Source: Crossaster papposus
Lineage: Eukaryota; Echinodermata; Asteroidea; Velatida; Solasteridae
Direction: 5' to 3'
Length of the DNA: 64,000 nt
Assembly (NCBI GenBank): GCA_037893245.1
Contig: JBAIAA010000020.1
Coordinates: 1,054,001-1,118,000, forward strand
Under the pieces are notes generated by a model, which searched no databases, was not told the DNA's origin, and worked only from the letters and a program-made list of their open reading frames with translations. Below are positions 20,204 to 33,820 of the stretch, one piece after another; the first letter of the stretch is position 1; each line of letters starts with the position of its first letter. The position numbers were made by a program, and so were the translations under genes.

Positions 20204-23200
20204 CTCGCGTAGAAATTCTCCTTACAATTAGGGTGGTGCACCCTATAGGGTGCACCTGCCTAATTCAAGTCCCATTGAAAACGGTGTAAAATCAACAATG
20301 TTCACGACCAAGTTTCTTGCACACCGACATCACTGGGGTTTCTCAAACAACAATCAGATTATTGTCTTGGTCTTTATCTTTCCATTTCTTTTCAATTTTT
20401 AGTAGGTTAGCCAATTACATTTTTTAATATTCACACCAAAAGAAACTCACCTCCCGAAAAGTGATACTTCCCGAGCCTGCAAGCAGCCATTTTACAAATG
20501 GCATCCCTCCACGTTCTAGGGCAATTAGGATCCATTTTTCAACCGTAATTTTGTCAAGTCTGCCCTCAGATTGAAGCTCAAAAACCAGGGAGTTGATCCT
20601 ATGCTATATTTACACAATCCCACCATTTCTTTCACCAAACGGCATCCGTTTTCAAAAGAAATTGTGGGGGCAAATTTCATGCAAATGAGCTCGCGTAGAA
20701 ATTCTCCTTACAATTAGGGTGGTGCACCCTATAGGGTGCACCTGCCTAATTCAAGTCCCATTGAAAACGGTGTAAAATCAACAATGTTCACGACCAAGTT
20801 TCTTGCACACGGACATCACTGGGGTTTCTCAAACAACAATCAGATTATTGTCTTGGTCTTTATCTTTCCATTTCTTTTCAATTTTTAGTAGGTTAGCCAA
20901 TTACATTTTTTTTATATTCACACCAAAAGAAACTCACCTCCCGAAAAGTGATACTTCCCGAGCCTGCAAGCAGCCATTTTACAAATGGCATCCCTCCACG
21001 TTCTAGGGCAATTAGGACCCATTTTTCAACCGTAATTTTGTCAAGTCTGCCCTCAGATTGAAGCTCAAAAACCAGGGAGTTGATCCTATGCTATATTTAC
21101 ACAATCCCACCATTTCTTTCACCAAACGGCATCCGTTTTCAAAAGAAATTGTGGGGGCAAATTTCATGCAAATGAGCTCGCGTAGAAATTCTCCTTACAA
21201 TTAGGGTGGTGCACCCTATAGGGTGCACCTGCCTAATTCAAGTCCCATTGAAAACGGTGTAAAATCAACAATGTTCACGACCAAGTTTCTTGCACACGGA
21301 CATCACTGGGGTTTCTCAAACAACAATCAGATTATTGTCTTGGTCTTTATCTTTCCATTTCTTTTCAATTTTTAGTAGGTTAGCCAATTACATTTTTTTA
21401 TATTCACACCAAAAGAAACTCACCTCCCGAAAAGTGATACTTCCCGAGCCTGCAAGCAGCCATTTTACAAATGGCATCCCTCCACGTTCTAGGGCAATTA
21501 GGACCCATTTTTCAACCGTAATTTTGTCAAGTCTGCCCTCAGATTGAAGCTCAAAAACCAGGGAGTTGATCCTATGCTATATTTACACAATCCCACCATT
21601 TCTTTCACCAAACGGCATCCGTTTTCAAAAGAAATTGTGGGGGCAAATTTCATGCAAATGAGCTCGCGTAGAAATTCTCCTTACAATTAGGGTGGTGCAC
21701 TCTATAGGGTGCACCTGCCTAATTCAAGTCCCATTGAAAACGGTGTAAAATCAACAATGTTCACGACCAAGTTTCTTGCACACGGACATCACTGGGGTTT
21801 CTCAAACAACAATCAGATTATTGTCTTGGTCTTTATCTTTCCATTTCTTTTCAATTTTTAGTAGGTTAGCCAATTACATTTTGTTATATTCACACCAAAA
21901 GAAACTCACCTCCCGAAAAGTGATACTTCCCGAGCCTGCAAGCAGCCATTTTACAAATGGCATCCCTCCACGTTCTAGGGCAATTAGGACCCATTTTTCA
22001 ACCGTAATTTTGTCAAGTCTGCCCTCAGATTGAAGCTCAAAAACCAGGGAGTTGATCCTATGCTATATTTACACAATCCCACCATTTCTTTCACCAAACG
22101 GCATCCGTTTTCAAAAGAAATTGTGGGGGCACATTTCATGCAAATGAGCTCGCGTAGAAATTCTCCTTACAATTAGGGTGGTGCACCCTATAGGGTGCAC
22201 CTGCCTAATTCAAGTCCCATTGAAAACGGTGTAAAATCAACAATGTTCACGACCAAGTTTCTTGCACACCGACATCACTGGGGTTTCTCAAACAACAATC
22301 AGATTATTGTCTTGGTCTTTATCTTTCCATTTCTTTTCAATTTTTAGTAGGTTAGCCAATTACATTTTTTAATATTCACACCAAAAGAAACTCACCTCCC
22401 GAAAAGTGATACTTCCCGAGCCTGCAAGCAGCCATTTTACAAATGGCATCCCTCCACGTTCTAGGGCAATTAGGACCCATTTTTCAACCGTAATTTTGTC
22501 AAGTCTGCCCTCAGATTGAAGCTCAAAAACCAGGGAGTTGATCCTATGCTATATTTACACAATCCCACCATTTCTTTCACCAAACGGCATCCGTTTTCAA
22601 AAGAAATTGTGGGGGCAAATTTCATGCAAATGAGCTCGCGTAGAAATTCTCCTTACAATTAGGGTGGTGCACCCTATAGGGTGCACCTGCCTAATTCAAG
22701 TCCCATTGAAAACGGTGTAAAATCAACAATGTTCACGACCAAGTTTCTTGCACACGGACATCACTGGGGTTTCTCAAACAACAATCAGATTATTGTCTTG
22801 GTCTTTATCTTTCCATTTCTTTTCAATTTTTAGTAGGTTAGCCAATTACATTTTTTTTATATTCACACTAAAAGAAACTCACCTCCCGAAAAGTGATACT
22901 TCCCGAGCCTGCAAGCAGCCATTTTACAAATGGCATCCCTCCACGTTCTAGGGCAATTAGGACCCATTTTTCAACCGTAATTTTGTCAAGTCTGCCCTCA
23001 GATTGAAGCTCAAAAACCAGGGAGTTGATCCTATGCTATATTTACACAATCCCACCATTTCTTTCACCAAACGGCATCCGTTTTCAAAAGAAATTGTGGG
23101 GGCAAATTTCATGCAAATGAGCTCGCGTAGAAATTCTCCTTACAATTAGGGTGGTGCACCCTATAGGGTGCACCTGCCTAATTCAAGTCCCATTGAAAAC

Positions 23201-23607
23201 GGTGTAAAATCAACAATGTTCACGACCAAGTTTCTTGCACACGGACATCACTGGGGTTTCTCAAACAACAATCAGATTATTGTCTTGGTCTTTATCTTTC
23301 CATTTCTTTTCAATTTTTAGTAGGTTAGCCAATTACATTTTTTTATATTCACACCAAAAGAAACTCACCTCCCGAAAAGTGATACTTCCCGAGCCTGCAA
23401 GCAGCCATTTTACAAATGGCATCCCTCCACGTTCTAGGGCAATTAGGACCCATTTTTCAACCGTAATTTTGTCAAGTCTGCCCTCAGATTGAAGCTCGAA
23501 AACCAGGGAGTTGATCCTATGCTATATTTACACAATCTCACCATTTCTTTCACCAAACGGCATCCGTTTTCAAAAGAAATTGTGGGGGCACATTTCATGC
23601 AAATGAG
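20204..23607. repeat. 7-monomer higher-order repeat, copy 1 (3404 bp)
   Basis: The order is D (20204), E (20690), F (21177), G (21663), D' (22149), E with CACTAAAAG (22635), and a C-like monomer with G122 (23122). The G monomer is recognisable by C39T in the palindrome and G in the T tract. The first six positions recur in the same order at 23608. Confidence 0.88.
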
Positions 23608-26600
23608 CTCGCGTAGAAATTCTCCTTACAATTAGGGTGGTGCACCCTATAGGGTGCACCTGCCTAATTCAAGTCCCATTGAAAACGGTGTAAAATCAAC
23701 AATGTTCACGACCAAGTTTCTTGCACACCGACATCACTGGGGTTTCTCAAACAACAATCAGATTATTGTCTTGGTCTTTATCTTTCCATTTCTTTTCAAT
23801 TTTTAGTAGGTTAGCCAATTACATTTTTTAATATTCACACCAAAAGAAACTCACCTCCCGAAAAGTGATACTTCCCGAGCCTGCAAGCAGCCATTTTACA
23901 AATGGCATCCCTCCACGTTCTAGGGCAATTAGGATCCATTTTTCAACCGTAATTTTGTCAAGTCTGCCCTCAGATTGAAGCTCAAAAACCAGGGAGTTGA
24001 TCCTATGCTATATTTACACAATCCCACCATTTCTTTCACCAAACGGCATCCGTTTTCAAAAGAAATTGTGGGGGCAAATTTCATGCAAATGAGCTCGCGT
24101 AGAAATTCTCCTTACAATTAGGGTGGTGCACCCTATAGGGTGCACCTGCCTAATTCAAGTCCCATTGAAAACGGTGTAAAATCAACAATGTTCACGACCA
24201 AGTTTCTTGCACACGGACATCACTGGGGTTTCTCAAACAACAATCAGATTATTGTCTTGGTCTTTATCTTTCCATTTCTTTTCAATTTTTAGTAGGTTAG
24301 CCAATTACATTTTTTTTTTATTCACACCAAAAGAAACTCACCTCCCGAAAAGTGATACTTCCCGAGCCTGCAAGCAGCCATTTTACAAATGGCATCCCTC
24401 CACGTTCTAGGGCAATTAGGACCCATTTTTCAACCGTAATTTTGTCAAGTCTGCCCTCAGATTGAAGCTCAAAAACCAGGGAGTTGATCCTATGCTATAT
24501 TTACACAATCCCACCATTTCTTTCACCAAACGGCATCCGTTTTCAAAAGAAATTGTGGGGGCAAATTTCATGCAAATGAGCTCGCGTAGAAATTCTCCTT
24601 ACAATTAGGGTGGTGCACCCTATAGGGTGCACCTGCCTAATTCAAGTCCCATTGAAAACGGTGTAAAATCAACAATGTTCACGACCAAGTTTCTTGCACA
24701 CGGACATCACTGGGGTTTCTCAAACAACAATCAGATTATTGTCTTGGTCTTTATCTTTCCATTTCTTTTCAATTTTTAGTAGGTTAGCCAATTACATTTT
24801 TTTATATTCACACCAAAAGAAACTCACCTCCCGAAAAGTGATACTTCCCGAGCCTGCAAGCAGCCATTTTACAAATGGCATCCCTCCACGTTCTAGGGCA
24901 ATTAGGACCCATTTTTCAACCGTAATTTTGTCAAGTCTGCCCTCAGATTGAAGCTCAAAAACCAGGGAGTTGATCCTATGCTATATTTACACAATCCCAC
25001 CATTTCTTTCACCAAACGGCATCCGTTTTCAAAAGAAATTGTGGGGGCAAATTTCATGCAAATGAGCTCGCGTAGAAATTCTCCTTACAATTAGGGTGGT
25101 GCACTCTATAGGGTGCACCTGCCTAATTCAAGTCCCATTGAAAACGGTGTAAAATCAACAATGTTCACGACCAAGTTTCTTGCACACGGACATCACTGGG
25201 GTTTCTCAAACAACAATCAGATTATTGTCTTGGTCTTTATCTTTCCATTTCTTTTCAATTTTTAGTAGGTTAGCCAATTACATTTTGTTATATTCACACC
25301 AAAAGAAACTCACCTCCCGAAAAGTGATACTTCCCGAGCCTGCAAGCAGCCATTTTACAAATGGCATCCCTCCACGTTCTAGGGCAATTAGGACCCATTT
25401 TTCAACCGTAATTTTGTCAAGTCTGCCCTCAGATTGAAGCTCAAAAACCAGGGAGTTGATCCTATGCTATATTTACACAATCCCACCATTTCTTTCACCA
25501 AACGGCATCCGTTTTCAAAAGAAATTGTGGGGGCACATTTCATGCAAATGAGCTCGCGTAGAAATTCTCCTTACAATTAGGGTGGTGCACCCTATAGGGT
25601 GCACCTGCCTAATTCAAGTCCCATTGAAAACGGTGTAAAATCAACAATGTTCACGACCAAGTTTCTTGCACACCGACATCACTGGGGTTTCTCAAACAAC
25701 AATCAGATTATTGTCTTGGTCTTTATCTTTCCATTTCTTTTCAATTTTTAGTAGGTTAGCCAATTACATTTTTTAATATTCACACCAAAAGAAACTCACC
25801 TCCCGAAAAGTGATACTTCCCGAGCCTGCAAGCAGCCATTTTACAAATGGCATCCCTCCACGTTCTAGGGCAATTAGGACCCATTTTTCAACCGTAATTT
25901 TGTCAAGTCTGCCCTCAGATTGAAGCTCAAAAACCAGGGAGTTGATCCTATGCTATATTTACACAATCCCACCATTTCTTTCACCAAACGGCATCCGTTT
26001 TCAAAAGAAATTGTGGGGGCAAATTTCATGCAAATGAGCTCGCGTAGAAATTCTCCTTACAATTAGGGTGGTGCACCCTATAGGGTGCACCTGCCTAATT
26101 CAAGTCCCATTGAAAACGGTGTAAAATCAACAATGTTCACGACCAAGTTTCTTGCACACGGACATCACTGGGGTTTCTCAAACAACAATCAGATTATTGT
26201 CTTGGTCTTTATCTTTCCATTTCTTTTCAATTTTTAGTAGGTTAGCCAATTACATTTTTTTTATATTCACACTAAAAGAAACTCACCTCCCGAAAAGTGA
26301 TACTTCCCGAGCCTGCAAGCAGCCATTTTACAAATGGCATCCCTCCACGTTCTAGGGCAATTAGGACCCATTTTTCAACCGTAATTTTGTCAAGTCTGCC
26401 CTCAGATTGAAGCTCAAAAACCAGGGAGTTGATCCTATGCTATATTTACACAATCCCACCATTTCTTTCACCAAACGGCATCCGTTTTCAAAAGAAATTG
26501 TGGGGGCAAATTTCATGCAAATGAGCTCGCGTAGAAATTCTCCTTACAATTAGGGTGGTGCACCCTATAGGGTGCACCTGCCTAATTCAAGTCCCATTGA

Positions 26601-27011
26601 AAACGGTGTAAAATCAACAATGTTCACGACCAAGTTTCTTGCACACGGACATCACTGGGGTTTCTCAAACAACAATCAGATTATTGTCTTGGTCTTTATC
26701 TTTCCATTTCTTTTCAATTTTTAGTAGGTTAGCCAATTACATTTTTTTATATTCACACCAAAAGAAACTCACCTCCCGAAAAGTGATACTTCCCGAGCCT
26801 GCAAGCAGCCATTTTACAAATGGCATCCCTCCACGTTCTAGGGCAATTAGGACCCATTTTTCAACCGTAATTTTGTCAAGTCTGCCCTCAGATTGAAGCT
26901 CAAAAACCAGGGAGTTGATCCTATGCTATATTTACACAATCCCACCATTTCTTTCACCAAACGGCATCCGTTTTCAAAAGAAATTGTGGGGGCACATTTC
27001 ATGCAAATGAG
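23608..27011. repeat. 7-monomer higher-order repeat, copy 2 (3404 bp)
   Basis: The order is D (23608), E (24094), F (24581), G (25067), D' (25553), E with CACTAAAAG (26039), H (26526). It reproduces the type-specific changes of the previous copy, including GCACTCTATAG and CATTTTGTTATA. It differs at the seventh monomer (H in place of the C-like type) and by an A-to-T change in the T tract at about 24319. Confidence 0.88.
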
Positions 27012-29443
27012 CTCGCGTAGAAATTCTCCTTACAATTAGGGTGGTGCACCCTATAGGGTGCACCTGCCTAATTCAAGTCCCATTGAAAACGGTGTAAAAT
27101 CAACAATGTTCAGGACCAAGTTTCTTGCACACCGACATCACTGGGGTTTCTCAAACAACAATCAGATTATTGTCTTGGTCTTTATCTTTCCATTTCTTTT
27201 CAATTTTTAGTAGGTTAGCCAATTACATTTTTTTATATTCACACCAAAAGAAACTCACCTCCCGAAAAGTGATACTTCCCGAGCCTGCAAGCAGCCATTT
27301 TACAAATGGCATCCCTCCACGTTCTAGGGCAATTAGGACCCATTTTTCAACCGTAATTTTGTCAAGTCTGCCTTCAGATTAAAGCTCGAAAACCAGGGAG
27401 TTGATCCTATGCTATATTTACACAATCCCACCATTTCTTTCACCAAACGGCATCCGTTTTCAAAAGAAATTGTGGGGGGCACATTTCATGCAAATGAGCT
27501 CGCGTAGAAATTCTCCTTACAATTAGGGTGGTGCACCCTATAGGGTGCACCTGCCTAATTCAAGTCCCATTGAAAACGGTGTAAAATCAACAATGTTCAC
27601 GACCAAGTTTCTTGCACACCGACATCACTGGGGTTTCTCAAACAACAATCAGATTATTGTCTTGGTCTTTATCTTTCCATTTCTTTTCAATTTTTAGTAG
27701 GTTAGCCAATTACATTTTTTAATATTCACACCAAAAGAAACTCACCTCCCGAAAAGTGATACTTCCCGAGCCTGCAAGCAGCCATTTTACAAATGGCATC
27801 CCTCCACGTTCTAGGGCAATTAGGACCCATTTTTCAACCGTAATTTTGTCAAGTCTGCCCTCAGATTGAAGCTCAAAAACCAGGGAGTTGATCCTATGCT
27901 ATATTTACACAATCCCACCATTTCTTTCACCAAACGGCATCCGTTTTCAAAAGAAATTGTGGGGGCAAATTTCATGCAAATGAGCTCGCGTAGAAATTCT
28001 CCTTACAATTAGGGTGGTGCACCCTATAGGGTGCACCTGCCTAATTCAAGTCCCATTGAAAACGGTGTAAAATCAACAATGTTCACGACCAAGTTTCTTG
28101 CACACGGACATCACTGGGGTTTCTCAAACAACAATCAGATTATTGTCTTGGTCTTTATCTTTCCATTTCTTTTCAATTTTTAGTAGGTTAGCCAATTACA
28201 TTTTTTAATATTCACACCAAAAGAAACTCACCTCCCGAAAAGTGATACTTCCCGAGCCTGCAAGCAGCCATTTTACAAATGGCATCCCTCCACGTTCTAG
28301 GGCAATTAGGACCCATTTTTCAACCGTAATTTTGTCAAGTCTGCCCTCAGATTGAAGCTCAAAAACCAGGGAGTTGATCCTATGCTATATTTACACAATC
28401 CCACCATTTCTTTCACCAAACGGCATCCGTTTTCAAAAGAAATTGTGGGGGCAAATTTCATGCAAATGAGCTCGCGTAGAAATTCTCCTTACAATTAGGG
28501 TGGTGCACCCTATAGGGTGCACCTGCCTAATTCAAGTCCCATTGAAAACGGTGTAAAATCAACAATGTTCACGACCAAGTTTCTTGCACACGGACATCAC
28601 TGGGGTTTCTCAAACAACAATCAGATTATTGTCTTGGTCTTTATCTTTCCATTTCTTTTCAATTTTTAGTAGGTTAGCCAATTACATTTTTTTATATTCA
28701 CACCAAAAGAAACTCACCTCCCGAAAAGTGATACTTCCCGAGCCTGCAAGCAGCCATTTTACAAATGGCATCCCTCCACGTTCTAGGGCAATTAGGACCC
28801 ATTTTTCAACCGTAATTTTGTCAAGTCTGCCCTCAGATTGAAGCTCAAAAACCAGGGAGTTGATCCTATGCTATATTTACACAATCCCACCATTTCTTTC
28901 ACCAAACGGCATCCGTTTTCAAAAGAAATTGTGGGGGCACATTTCATGCAAATGAGCTCGCGTAGAAATTCTCCTTACAATTAGGTTGGTGCACCCTATA
29001 GGGTGCACCTGCCTAATTCAAGTCCCATTGAAAACGGTGTAAAATCAACAATGTTCACGACCAAGTTTCTTGCACACGGACATCACTGGGGTTTCTCAAA
29101 CAACAATCAGATTATTGTCTTGGTCTTTATCTTTCCATTTCTTTTCAATTTTTAGTAGGTTAGCCAATTACATTTTTTTATATTCACACCAAAAGAAACT
29201 CACCTCCCGAAAAGTGATACTTCCCGAGCCTGCAAGCAGCCATTTTACAAATGGCATCCCTCCACGTTCTAGGGCAATTAGGACCCATTTTTCAACCGTA
29301 ATTTTGTCAAGTCTGCCCTCAGATTGAAGCTCGAAAACCAGGGAGTTGATCCTATGCTATATTTACACAATCCCACCATTTCTTTCACCAAACGGCATCC
29401 GTTTTCAAAAGAAATTGTGGGGGGCACATTTCATGCAAATGAG
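27012..29443. repeat. I, D', J, H, I-like monomers between HOR blocks
   Basis: The monomers are at 27012 (I, with private CAGGACC and GATTAAAG), 27499 (D'), 27985 (J), 28471 (H) and 28957 (I-like, G122, with TTAGGTTGG). The D'-J-H-X order is seen again at 33821-35764 and, with K as X, at 59574-61518. Confidence 0.8.
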
Positions 29444-32400
29444 CTCGCGTAGAAATTCTCCTTACAATGAGGGTGGTGCACCCTATAGGGTGCACCTGCC
29501 TAATTCAAGTCCCATTGAAAACGGTGTAAAATCAACAATGTTCACGACCAAGTTTCTTGCACACCGACATCACTGGGGTTTCTCAAACAACAATCAGATT
29601 ATTGTCTTGGTCTTTATCTTTCCATTTCTTTTCAATTTTTAGTAGGTTAGCCAATTACATTTTTTAATATTCACACCAAAAGAAACTCACCTCCCGAAAA
29701 GTGATACTTCCCGAGCCTGCAAGCAGCCATTTTACAAATGGCATCCCTCCACGTTCTAGGGCAATTAGGACCCATTTTTCAACCGTAATTTTGTCAAGTC
29801 TGCCCTCAGATTGAAGCTCAAAAACCAGGGAGTTGATCCTATGCTATATTTACACAATCCCACCATTTCTTTCACCAAACGGCATCCGTTTTCAAAAGAA
29901 ATTGTGGGGGCAAATTTCATGCAAATGAGCTCGCGTAGAAATTCTCCTTACAATTAGGGTGGTGCACCCTATAGGGTGCACCTGCCTAATTCAAGTCCCA
30001 TTGAAAACGGTGTAAAATCAACAATGTTCACGACCAAGTTTCTTGCACACGGACATCACTGGGGTTTCTCAAACAACAATCAGATTATTGTCTTGGTCTT
30101 TATCTTTCCATTTCTTTTCAATTTTTAGTAGGTTAGCCAATTACATTTTTTTATATTCACACCAAAAGAAACTCACCTCCCGAAAAGTGATACTTCCCGA
30201 GCCTGCAAGCAGCCATTTTACAAATGGCATCCCTCCACGTTCTAGGGCAATTAGGACCCATTTTTCAACCGTAATTTTGTCAAGTCTGCCCTCAGATTGA
30301 AGCTCAAAAACCAGGGAGTTGATCCTATGCTATATTTACACAATCCCACCATTTCTTTCACCAAACGGCATCCGTTTTCAAAAGAAATTGTGGGGGCACA
30401 TTTCATGCAAATGAGCTCGCGTAGAAATTCTCCTTACAATTAGGGTGGTGCACCCTATAGGGTGCACCTGCCTAATTCAAGTCCCATTGAAAACGGTGTA
30501 AAATCAACAATGTTCACGACCAAGTTTCTTGCACACCGACATCACTGGGGTTTCTCAAACAACAATCAGATTATTGTCTTGGTCTTTATCTTTCCATTTC
30601 TTTTCAATTTTTAGTAGGTTAGCCAATTACATTTTTTTATATTCACACCAAAAGAAACTCACCTCCCGAAAAGTGATACTTCCCGAGCCTGCAAGCAGCC
30701 ATTTTACAAATGGCATCCCTCCACGTTCTAGGGCAATTAGGACCCATTTTTCAACCGTAATTTTGTCAAGTCTGCCTTCAGATTGAAGCTCGAAAACCAG
30801 GGAGTTGATCCTATGCTATATTTACACAATCCCACCATTTCTTTCACCAAACGGCATCCGTTTTCAAAAGAAATTGTGGGGGGCACATTTCATGCAAATG
30901 AGCTCGCGTAGAAATTCTCCTTACAATTAGGGTGGTGCACCCTATAGGGTGCACCTGCCTAATTCAAGTCCCATTGAAAACGGTGTAAAATCAACAATGT
31001 TCACGACCAAGTTTCTTGCACACCGACATCACTGGGGTTTCTCAAACAACAATCAGATTATTGTCTTGGTCTTTATCTTTCCATTTCTTTTCAATTTTTA
31101 GTAGGTTAGCCAATTACATTTTTTAATATTCACACCAAAAGAAACTCACCTCCCGAAAAGTGATACTTCCCGAGCCTGCAAGCAGCCATTTTACAAATGG
31201 CATCCCTCCACGTTCTAGGGCAATTAGGACCCATTTTTCAACCGTAATTTTGTCAAGTCTGCCCTCAGATTGAAGCTCAAAAACCAGGGAGTTGATCCTA
31301 TGCTATATTTACACAATCCCACCATTTCTTTCACCAAACGGCATCCGTTTTCAAAAGAAATTGTGGGGGCAAATTTCATGCAAATGAGCTCGCGTAGAAA
31401 TTCTCCTTACAATTAGGGTGGTGCACCCTATAGGGTGCACCTGCCTAATTCAAGTCCCATTGAAAACGGTGTAAAATCAACAATGTTCACGACCAAGTTT
31501 CTTGCACACGGACATCACTGGGGTTTCTCAAACAACAATCAGATTATTGTCTTGGTCTTTATCTTTCCATTTCTTTTCAATTTTTAGTAGGTTAGCCAAT
31601 TACATTTTTTTATATTCACACCAAAAGAAACTCACCTCCCGAAAAGTGATACTTCCCGAGCCTGCAAGCAGCCATTTTACAAATGGCATCCCTCCACGTT
31701 CTAGGGCAATTAGGACCCATTTTTCAACCGTAATTTTGTCAAGTCTGCCCTCAGATTGAAGCTCAAAAACCAGGGAGTTGATCCTATGCTATATTTACAC
31801 AATCCCACCATTTCTTTCACCAAACGGCATCCGTTTTCAAAAGAAATTGTGGGGGCACATTTCATGCAAATGAGCTCGCGTAGAAATTCTCCTTACAATT
31901 AGGGTGGTGCACCCTATAGGGTGCACCTGCCTAATTCAAGTCCCATTGAAAACGGTGTAAAATCAACAATGTTCACGACCAAGTTTCTTGCACACCGACA
32001 TCACTGGGGTTTCTCAAACAACAATCAGATTATTGTCTTGGTCTTTATCTTTCCATTTCTTTTCAATTTTTAGTAGGTTAGCCAATTACATTTTTTTATA
32101 TTCACACCAAAAGAAACTCACCTCCCGAAAAGTGATACTTCCCGAGCCTGCAAGCAGCCATTTTACAAATGGCATCCCTCCACGTTCTAGGGCAATTAGG
32201 ACCCATTTTTCAACCGTAATTTTGTCAAGTCTGCCTTCAGATTGAAGCTCGAAAACCAGGGAGTTGATCCTATGCTATATTTACACAATCCCACCATTTC
32301 TTTCACCAAACGGCATCCGTTTTCAAAAGAAATTGTGGGGGGCACATTTCATGCAAATGAGCTCGCGTAGAAATTCTCCTTACAATTAGGGTGGTGCACC

Positions 32401-33820
32401 CTATAGGGTGCACCTGCCTAATTCAAGTCCCATTGAAAACGGTGTAAAATCAACAATGTTCACGACCAAGTTTCTTGCACACCGACATCACTGGGGTTTC
32501 TCAAACAACAATCAGATTATTGTCTTGGTCTTTATCTTTCCATTTCTTTTCAATTTTTAGTAGGTTAGCCAATTACATTTTTTAATATTCACACCAAAAG
32601 AAACTCACCTCCCGAAAAGTGATACTTCCCGAGCCTGCAAGCAGCCATTTTACAAATGGCATCCCTCCACGTTCTAGGGCAATTAGGACCCATTTTTCAA
32701 CCGTAATTTTGTCAAGTCTGCCCTCAGATTGAAGCTCAAAAACCAGGGAGTTGATCCTATGCTATATTTACACAATCCCACCATTTCTTTCACCAAACGG
32801 CATCCGTTTTCAAAAGAAATTGTGGGGGCAAATTTCATGCAAATGAGCTCGCGTAGAAATTCTCCTTACAATTAGGGTGGTGCACCCTATAGGGTGCACT
32901 TGCCTAATTCGAGTCCCATTGAAAACGGTGTAAAATCAACAATGTTCACGACCGAGTTTCTTGCACACGGACATCACTGGGGTTTCTCAAACAACAATCA
33001 GATTATTGTCTTGGTCTTTATCTTTCCATTTCTTTTCAATTTTTAGTAGGTTAGCCAATTACATTTTTTTATATTCACACCAAAAGAAACTCACCTCCCG
33101 AAAAGTGATACTTCCCGAGCCTGCAAGCAGCCATTTTACAAATGGCATCCCTCCACGTTCTAGGGCAATTAGGACCCATTTTTCAACCGTAATTTTGTCA
33201 AGTCTGCCCTCAGATTGAAGCTCAAAAACCAGGGAGTTGATCCTATGCTATATTTACACAATCCCACCATTTCTTTCACCAAACGGCATCCGTTTTCAAA
33301 AGAAATTGTGGGGGCACATTTCATGCAAATGAGCTCGCGTAGAAATTCTCCTTACAATTAGGGTGGTGCACCCTATAGGGTGCACCTGCCTAATTCAAGT
33401 CCCATTGAAAACGGTGTAAAATCAACAATGTTCACGACCAAGTTTCTTGCACACCGACATCACTGGGGTTTCTCAAACAACAATCAGATTATTGTCTTGG
33501 TCTTTATCTTTCCATTTCTTTTCAATTTTTAGTAGGTTAGCCAATTACATTTTTTTATATTCACACCAAAAGAAACTCACCTCCCGAAAAGTGATACTTC
33601 CCGAGCCTGCAAGCAGCCATTTTACAAATGGCATCCCTCCACGTTCTAGGGCAATTAGGACCCATTTTTCAACCGTAATTTTGTCAAGTCTGCCTTCAGA
33701 TTGAAGCTCGAAAACCAGGGAGTTGATCCTATGCTATATTTACACAATCCCACCATTTCTTTCACCAAACGGCATCCGTTTTCAAAAGAAATTGTGGGGG
33801 GCACATTTCATGCAAATGAG
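29444..33820. repeat. Trimeric higher-order repeat D'-H-I, three copies of 1459 bp
   Basis: Copies begin at 29444, 30903 and 32362. Each is D' (486), H (486) and I (487, with the G6 run). The I monomer carries T362 and G377. The first D' has CAATGAGGG just outside the palindrome. The last H (32848) has three private changes within about 75 bp: GCACTTGCC, TTCGAGTCC and ACCGAGTTT. Confidence 0.87.

Noticed and set aside
29346..29642. 98-codon plus-strand frame
   Set aside because: It is created by the private CAATGAGGG change and the G6 run in one pair of monomers and crosses a monomer junction. No coding evidence.
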